Below are positions 57,348-64,000 of a stretch of 64,000 nucleotides of DNA, piece after piece (position 1 is the stretch's first letter; each line of letters opens with the position of its first letter). The position numbers and the translations under genes are program-made. The stretch is taken from contig OW388296.1 of assembly GCA_936450465.1 (NCBI GenBank), forward strand, positions 10,289,867 to 10,353,866. Direction: 5' to 3'. The notes under the pieces are model-generated. The model saw only the letters and a list, made by a program, of their open reading frames with translations, was not told where the DNA came from and ran no database searches. Source of the DNA: Gibbula magus. Taxonomy: Eukaryota; Mollusca; Gastropoda; Trochida; Trochidae.

Positions 57348-60300
57348 GTGTTACACGAAAACAAGAGGTTTTCTATGATTATCAACCTATTGCTCTGGGA
57401 CTGCAATAACTATGTTTATATGAATAAAGAAACACTAAAGAAGGAATCGCGTCTACAGAAAGTACCCTTTACACAGTTGAATTAAAATAATCTTAGCATA
57501 CAGTTTCTATAGAATCAAATTGTACTCTTTAACATAGTTGGTGTTCAGGTACATATGCAAAAACATAAATCGGATACACTGTCATCATGAATATTCAAGT
57601 GTCTGCTCTGTTTCTTAATCGTATGCCCCAAAGTGTCTACAAGTCTTCGCAGAAACAGATCCTACTATTGTGCGTAGGTTGAGAGACACCAGTTGACCAT
57701 TATGTAAGATGGATTTAGCATTATAGAAACTGGCAAACCCCAATCAGAGACAAGTGAGACACCGTTTTCACATGTGTTATTTTTTAATGACAGTGTCTTC
57801 CTTCTTCCTTTAACATAGTTTTTGATCAATGTAAAAATGTTAACATCTGCTTATTTGGGGAAGAAGGGTACAAAAGTTGAGTGAATAAATGTTCTTTAGA
57901 GCTAAATAATGATCAAAATTTCCATCAAAGGAATAAAGACATGTAGGAAATGTGACGCCTCATTAAGTATTTCGGATTAATTTCTAATGGCATTCCATAA
58001 TACAATAATTGATTCTCCAACAGTCTACACCGCATGTTCAAGGACAATACTTATCAGTATAAATGCATTTTTACCAAACAATGCCTTGGAGGAACATGCA
58101 TGCAAAGACATTTGTAACACATGTCTGATCTTACATCAATGTTTAAACTAAAGTGTTAATTAGGTAGACCACTCCAATGAAGGAGTAAGAGCTTCTGATA
58201 GACTTGTTTATGTCCTCATGTGTGTACTACGAACCTTCATTCCATAACAGCCAACCATAGTTACTTTAAATCCCCAATTTCAATAACGCCGACTGACAAT
58301 TGCTTGTTTTACCATTCAAATATTCACACTCTAATGTAAAGTTAGGATGTAGTTAAACTCTAAATGCTGAATTGTCATTTTGAAAGTGATGTAGATAGAT
58401 ATGATAATTATTGAATAAACTGATGTAAACAAAGCTACTCAGTAAGTTATTAACACACTTATCCCTTTTAGATGCAGCTGACAATATAATTATGGAAACT
58501 ACATGTATACTGTTTACTGTATGGAGTATATTTCTATTAAATATTTCAGAAAGTGATTAGTTTTGGAAATAAACTGATGCAATGTGTTCAGAATGTTAGT
58601 GTTGATATTCAATACGCCATGCTTTTGTAACAGTACTTGCATAATTGAAATACATGTTAGAATGTAAACTCTGACATCTGAAATAAAGGCAACAATGAAT
58701 ACTTTGAAAAACATATGTACGAATTTGTTTTAGAAGTAGCTTTGAGTTTCTGTTAGGTCTATCATAATTTTAAACAGATTAATAGAAATCAAGTTTTTAC
58801 CCCCGACGACCGAGGGTTAAAAACATCAAATAACATATCTCACTAAACACCTAAATGCATCAACAAAGTCATATTCGTTACAAAAAAAGTTTTAAAGGTA
58901 TTGACAAGGTTGTTGGCAAAAGGGCTTTTCAATCTTCAGAATATTTAACACGGCAAATCTCCTGTGAGATATGAAAATTGAATATGTCAATTATTTCTGC
59001 AACAGAGTTGTTAATATATTTTATAAAACATCATTTCATCCGAGAGTATTAACATGTTTTCATCTAAGAATGATCCCTTCATCTGCAATTGTTGACAGAT
59101 CCCTGTATGTGTGATTGAAGAGACAAATAACGTGTCAGTTATGGCGTAACAAACAACTGATTCTAGAAGTCATTGCTCAAATGACAAAAAATATATATGA
59201 AAACAAAATATTCCCTAAAGATAAACCTTGTGGTGTTTTATTTCTTTGTTTTTCATTTCATTTCATTTTCATTTTAACAATATCTGAACATATTACTTGC
59301 AGTCCATATTTATACATTAAAAGAAAACTGAAAATCAATAAAACTCAACATTAACATGCTCATAGTATCAGCTTATATACTCATCTCTCAACAGTTTTAA
59401 TTAATCATCTTAGTTATGTGGAGAAGGTTGTCTGATTCAAAAACGAATTAACAATTTTCTTTTTATGTATTACTCAAATGAATGATAACATTTCAAACTC
59501 TTCAAGCAAAGACAAGGTGTTGAAATCGCTGTTTTGAAATTGTTTGTTTTTACAGAAAATGAATGACACTTAAGGAACAATAAATAAAATATGAACATTA
59601 TGATGATAAGGGATGTTGACGACGTTTCGTTTAGGTGGTTTCCAGAGCCACCATGATACTAGATATGTTCTGGTTGTGTTTATCATTTATGGATTCACAT
59701 ATATTGCCTTTGTTTGGTAACGTCTCTTGTAAGTGCTAGTTTATAATACTTTGGGGAACTGCCAGTTCTGAAGAGAGTCTTCTAACTTGCTTCTTGAAAA
59801 CATTTGATAGGGAATAATTTAATTTCTTTCTCACCTCTGCTTTTTTTACGACTTTACAAATTAACTACCTACAATTATACTTTTTAAACATCCAAGTGAA
59901 GAAAAAGTGATATCACTGTTAACAGATACTAACACATTATTACTACAGAATGTTGCAATGAACATGCATGTTTCGCTTTGCCTTTAAACAAAACAAATTC
60001 TTATACTAAAGAACCTAGACATGACAATCTGCTCCCATGAACAGTAAATGCACTACAGGCTAATGGGTTACTATTGAGTACGACAACTATACAGAAATAG
60101 AGACATCTACTGTACCATCATTGACCTTTATATTGAATGTATTTCATCTAACCTCTAAGAATAGTGCTGGTAAATTGAGACAGATCATGGTCAGGTGTTG
60201 CCATAAAAATACCTACGTTTACTTCAAAGCCTGCATTTTTCAGTTTTGTTCATGAAATGATACTACTTAACTTGTGTTGCAGAGTTAATTGAATGACAAC

Positions 60301-61036
60301 TTGTTAAATACACGACGTTTTCGAGTATACTCTCATCCTTTCTTCTGACGAACCCGAAACACATAAATTCACATTAAAGAGGTTGTTATCCAGAAAATCT
60401 TTCTGTTCTTATGTATGTCACGTCTTATTGCTCTTCAATGACTTGAAATTGTTTTATACAATCAATTTGATTTCCCAACTACTCCCCACTGCGAACCTAC
60501 TTTTAAAACTTTACATTATCAACTACACTACATACAAATGTTATTTGTAAATTGTAATACATTCAAGTAAACAAAATTAGAATTTTAGGAAAGGATTTCG
60601 ATACTAAATGGTATCTTTTATCAGTTAACATTAACGTTAAGAAATATAGTTCATATCTACAGTTCTGCTTTTTACGTTTTTATGTCATAAACGATACACG
60701 ATAAACGAGTTTTAGAATGTTATAGAAGAAGAATTTCATTGTTTTCTTATATGTTAAGCATATGATACCAAACACAAAACACTACATCAAATAATTATGT
60801 TTCTAAACCATCATTTGATAAATGTCTTCTTATCAAATTGATGAAATTAACTTCCAAATAAAACAGTTGTTATTCACAAAGGTATAAATGTTATTATGAG
60901 CCTATGACATTGAATACGATATTAATCTACGAATATGACTATCAAATGAACTTTGAAATTAAAACAATTTCGTTATTTGTTTCAAAATATGTATGTAATG
61001 CATCCATACATGACGTTCTATTTATCAGCTATCCAG
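57348..61036. other. Unit sequence between candidate exons
   Basis: Aligned to U2 36,792-40,474. It includes the hairpin at 58,793-58,824 and the hammerhead-like relic at 60,292. No gene is seen otherwise. Confidence 0.5.
60292..60395 (-). ncRNA. Degenerate hammerhead-like motif (copy 6)
   Basis: U3 counterpart of 39,740-39,850, further mutated (left arm shortened to acaacttgttaaatacacga). Recognised only by position and residual similarity. Confidence 0.3.
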
Positions 61037-61149
61037 ATAATCCTAGTTTTGAAAACGTTCAGACGGAAACATCTGTCGCAGTAGAGGAAAGGAGACGCAG
61101 CGCTGTCCCAGGTGTGGGACGTAATCGATGGTTATTGGAGAAGTTTTAA
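61037..61149 (+). CDS. Terminal coding exon, U3 copy, truncated
   Basis: It reads DNPSFENVQTETSVAVEE, then RRRSAVPGVGRNRWLLEK, then F and TAA. A 2-nt loss relative to U2 (gaagatttt to gaagtttt) shifts the frame and removes the KILNQVPKTC end. The upstream part is intact and closer to U1 than U2 is (DNP rather than DSP). Confidence 0.45.
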
Positions 61150-62539
61150 ATCAGGTGCCCAAGACTTGCGTCAATTGAATGAAACATAGTGCAAAGTTGG
61201 GGGAGTTGAACCGTCCACCCGACTACCGCTTCCTGATGTGAAGAATTCTCAGGAGCAATGCTGTGTAACAAAGCCCACGTATATGGTTGCTGCTGGTAGT
61301 TTATAGCCCAGTTCGCTATGTCATCGCTCTGACAGTCTTCTACAAGATGTTATACGTTAACAATATTTTGCCGCAAGTGTCTTAGGCATAAAATATTGGA
61401 CCAAATAAAGTGTTCACAATGAAAACAATTACTGTTGGCTAGTTGAATTTGAATGTATGGAATGCACAGATTACAAATATATAATATAGTAATACATAAT
61501 TTCAACTCCGATATCAGGCTTAGATAAAGAAACTTGTCATGCGAGTGTATTTCTGGATAATCAATAGCTTGTATAGGAACAGATGTAGAAGCAAACAAAG
61601 TCATACCTTTGAACATTCAACTCCTAAAATGCAAGGTAACATTGTTTCTTTGGTGTGTCCTTGGAGACATATAGTTACATACCAATTGTGTTGCTCCGTT
61701 GATTTTAAAACAAGTAAAGTGCCTTGGCACTGCTTTATCATAAACGTTAAACGTTGCAACACAATTGCAAACTTTTATTTCCTATTTCACTCTCAATCTC
61801 TTTCTCTTTAGTTAAGGAAATTCTAAATCAAAGATAGTTTAAAGGCCTGTATTCCAAATACATGATAAAGGGGAAAAGTAGTTGATAATATCGTATTCAT
61901 CATTTTTGGATTGAACTATTAATAAGTAATTGAATATAATTCGGTCACAAATAAAATGTTCTAAGTATTATAATAGCTGTGACATTGTCATTTTCATGCA
62001 TAAACTCAATTACGTTTCGTTGACGACACATGACGTCATATAACTGATAATGACATCATTTCACCGTAACAAAATGGATCTCTGAATAATTTCATGACGA
62101 CGCTTGCAATGAAATACAGGTCAATAACAACTGCATTTGAAAAATGTGTAGAAACTGATTTTACTGAGGTATGTGAGGAACGAAAATTTCACCTGCTTAC
62201 AACGATATCAACTGATGACAACTTGCAAAATGCTTAGTCTGCAAACAGACAGGTTATGTATGTTTATGATTCTTAAATATGTGTGATGTATTTGTACGAA
62301 CATTTCAACTGATACTGACAATGGACATTGTTCATTGAAGTTGAAGTTAATTATTCTCTTGGTCTATTATTTTGCTATATGAACTTCGTCTTGAAAAACA
62401 TTCGATGGGATAAGTATACTGCCTTTCTTAATGAACATATAGAAAGTGTTATATCTTCAAAATACAAATGAGGTCGAGGAATTAAACTAGTAAAAATTGG
62501 CCACTGTCACTAGGACAAACTCATTTTCTGCTCGATTAC
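61150..62539. other. Unit sequence, signal-peptide exon deleted
   Basis: It matches U2 40,618-42,233 except for the deletion at about 61,602, which removed the ATG and hydrophobic core of the exon seen at 41,218. Confidence 0.5.
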
Positions 62540-62662
62540 CTTCGCAAGGATCAAAGGGTTCTAACAATGAAAAACGATACTGGGTTGTAACGTCTGGAGC
62601 AAGATTGTCATTACAGTGTAATTCAATCAGGACTGGTACATAAAACTCTCCCGGAAGACTAT
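62540..62662 (-). CDS. Cadherin-like exon, U3 copy
   Basis: It has the same 123-nt phase 1-1 exon as 42,234-42,356, with acceptor and gaag/gtaatc donor intact. Substitutions change AS to VP before the NDNLAP motif. At the position where U2 has Tyr (PYV) it keeps Asp (PDV), as U1 does. Confidence 0.4.
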
Positions 62663-62880
62663 CTGCTTTTATTCATTCGGCATGTAGGATGTATTTGCGA
62701 CCAGTGTTAAGTGTCAAAGACATACTTAAAATAAACATTACCCTGTTCTATAAGTTATGTCTGCATAAAGTTAATCCCATCCAATGGTTTATTGTTCTAA
62801 GGCAACATGAAAATACAATCACATACATGCAAATATTCACATGCGTATCAAAGGGCAGTCTCTGTCATTAATGTCTTTAA
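62663..62880. other. Unit sequence to the MITE insertion site
   Basis: As U2 42,357-42,568. It ends in the TTAA that was used as the MITE target. Confidence 0.5.
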
Positions 62881-63233
62881 AGGGGCAGTAGCACGTTTTT
62901 CGCTCAAATAAGTTGATGAAATGTATTTGAAAAAAAAATTCACCAATAGTAAAACATCCTCCTCTCTTCGGAAAATAAAGTTTAAAATGAGTGTACATGT
63001 TTCGGTAAAGCCATGAAAATCGTTTTTGTAATACAAAATTATAAATTGTGTTCACAATAAAATGGCCGGCATGCAATTTTTGCTGTATACGTAAAATAGT
63101 TTTTACCACTACAGATAATTGGTTTGTGTAATAAGATGTTTTACCCTCTAAAGTTAATTTAAATTACATAAACTATCATTATAAATGGGAAATTTGACAA
63201 AATAAATTTTACAAAAAACGTGCTACAGCCCCT
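62881..63233. mobile_element. 353-bp MITE with TTAA target duplication, U3 only
   Basis: The ends aggggcagtagcacgttttt and aaaaaacgtgctacagcccct are inverted repeats. TTAA flanks both sides (62,877-62,880 and 63,234-63,237), and U2 has a single TTAA at the matching site (about 42,567). The target fits piggyBac-type or other TTAA-specific elements. No protein is encoded. Confidence 0.85.
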
Positions 63234-63789
63234 TTAATGTCATTAATGTTATTATATGCTCTACACATTCACCATCCTTGAAGTGATCATTAGGAAAACT
63301 CCTTTGTAAAATTACATATTCGAATCCTGTACTGCTGTCAACAATCCCCCACAGTTGTGGTTGGATACAACCTATTATCATACAATGGATAGTGTCCTAG
63401 GCAGGATAAAGGCAACATATTTTTAGATATCCTTTGGGCTTCATATACAGATAAATATGCAAATTACAGAGGTCAAGTGACGGAACTTCTTTTGAAAATT
63501 AAATTGACGTCACACCCGTTAACATTTCAAACTCCTGCAATAACTGATATAACTTCATTTAAAAATACATCCTTCATTTCCAAAACTTTATTTTGAGAAA
63601 TGACAAAATAAACATATTGCAATGAATAGTTCGGCAAAATGTTTTATGATCAAGCAGTGTCACAACATGTTCATCACGAGTGGAAATCTACCATGCAAAC
63701 ACTTTACTCAGGTAACAAAGACCATGTATAGGTACAGAGTTTACAGGCAGCGGATATCTCTACTCCAGATCAATATACAAGTCTTCTTT
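63234..63789. other. Unit sequence, no gene seen
   Basis: Nearly identical to U2 42,569-43,110. Confidence 0.5.
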
Positions 63790-64000
63790 TTATTCAAGAT
63801 CATTTTGAATCAACAGGATTTAACTGCGAGAGAAAACTGCCATTCAAGCTGTGGTAGTGAACATTAGAGGCACTTCGCAGATTAAACGTTAGCAACGACA
63901 GCGTAGTGTGATAAGCATCATCGTTATTGGCAGCTTGTCGATTGTGTAATCGAAACCAGTGAAGAGTAAACACGCACTTCAAGCGATGTCAGTACCAGTT
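63790..64000 (-). repeat. Repeat R, first copy in U3, cut by the window edge
   Basis: The conserved core is present at about 63,905-63,975. The minus frame over it (LHNRQAANNDDAYH) is open as in U2. Confidence 0.6.

Larger units (their letters stand above)
50866..64000. repeat. U3 part of the recent tandem duplication
   Basis: This is the counterpart of 30,365-43,321, cut by the window edge inside repeat R. U3-only features are FB4 (52,952-53,692), a 240-bp local duplication (54,614-55,087) and the TTAA MITE (62,881-63,233). Confidence 0.95.

Overview
This is eukaryotic, almost certainly invertebrate, nuclear DNA: AT-rich, intron-type splice signals, no long intact ORFs, and dense in transposon relics (LINE, Tc1-like, several MITEs, foldback elements). 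A 66-bp insert beginning GTGAGTGAGTGAG and ending in a short hairpin resembles a repeat I know from gastropod (abalone-type) genomes, so a mollusc is the best guess. That is inference.

Layout. The backbone is a tandem array of a unit of about 20.5 kb. I call the copies U1 (window start to 30,364, old and interrupted), U2 (30,365-50,865) and U3 (50,866 to the window end). U2 30,365-43,321 and U3 50,866-64,000 are nearly identical by eye. U1 (3,170 onward) aligns to U2 (37,378-50,865) only in blocks. U1 carries a 5.2-kb insertion at 4,758-9,950, a 2-kb long-inverted-repeat element (10.9-12.9 kb), a foldback element with a 33-C tract (14.3-15.1 kb), a Tc1-like relic split by an element with an 8-bp target duplication (16-17.8 kb), and a dead LINE (25,184-29,754). 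The LINE lies between two 610-bp direct copies of the unit sequence.

Genes. No complete host gene can be read, but short exon-like pieces recur at matching positions in the units. The best is a terminal coding exon at 9,975 / 40,475 / 61,037 (+), whose copies differ by in-frame 12-nt and 3-nt gaps. Others are a hydrophobic exon (36,696 / 57,252), a possible signal-peptide exon (41,218), an LDL-A-like piece (32,474 / 53,695), a short terminal exon (32,958 / 54,190), a cadherin-like phase 1-1 exon on the minus strand (13,477 / 42,234 / 62,540) and a C-type-lectin-like relic (22,078, minus). The array may therefore be a decaying tandem family of cell-surface genes.

Most unusual. Three elements with unrelated arms (about 6.0, 33.9 and 53.0 kb) each carry a long, nearly perfect terminal palindrome whose tip is the same 10-mer, GGCGTTAGCC. 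The first also holds a compact candidate gene with a TATA box, a strong start context, two GT-AG introns and a poly(A) signal. Degenerate hammerhead-ribozyme-like motifs recur at six places.
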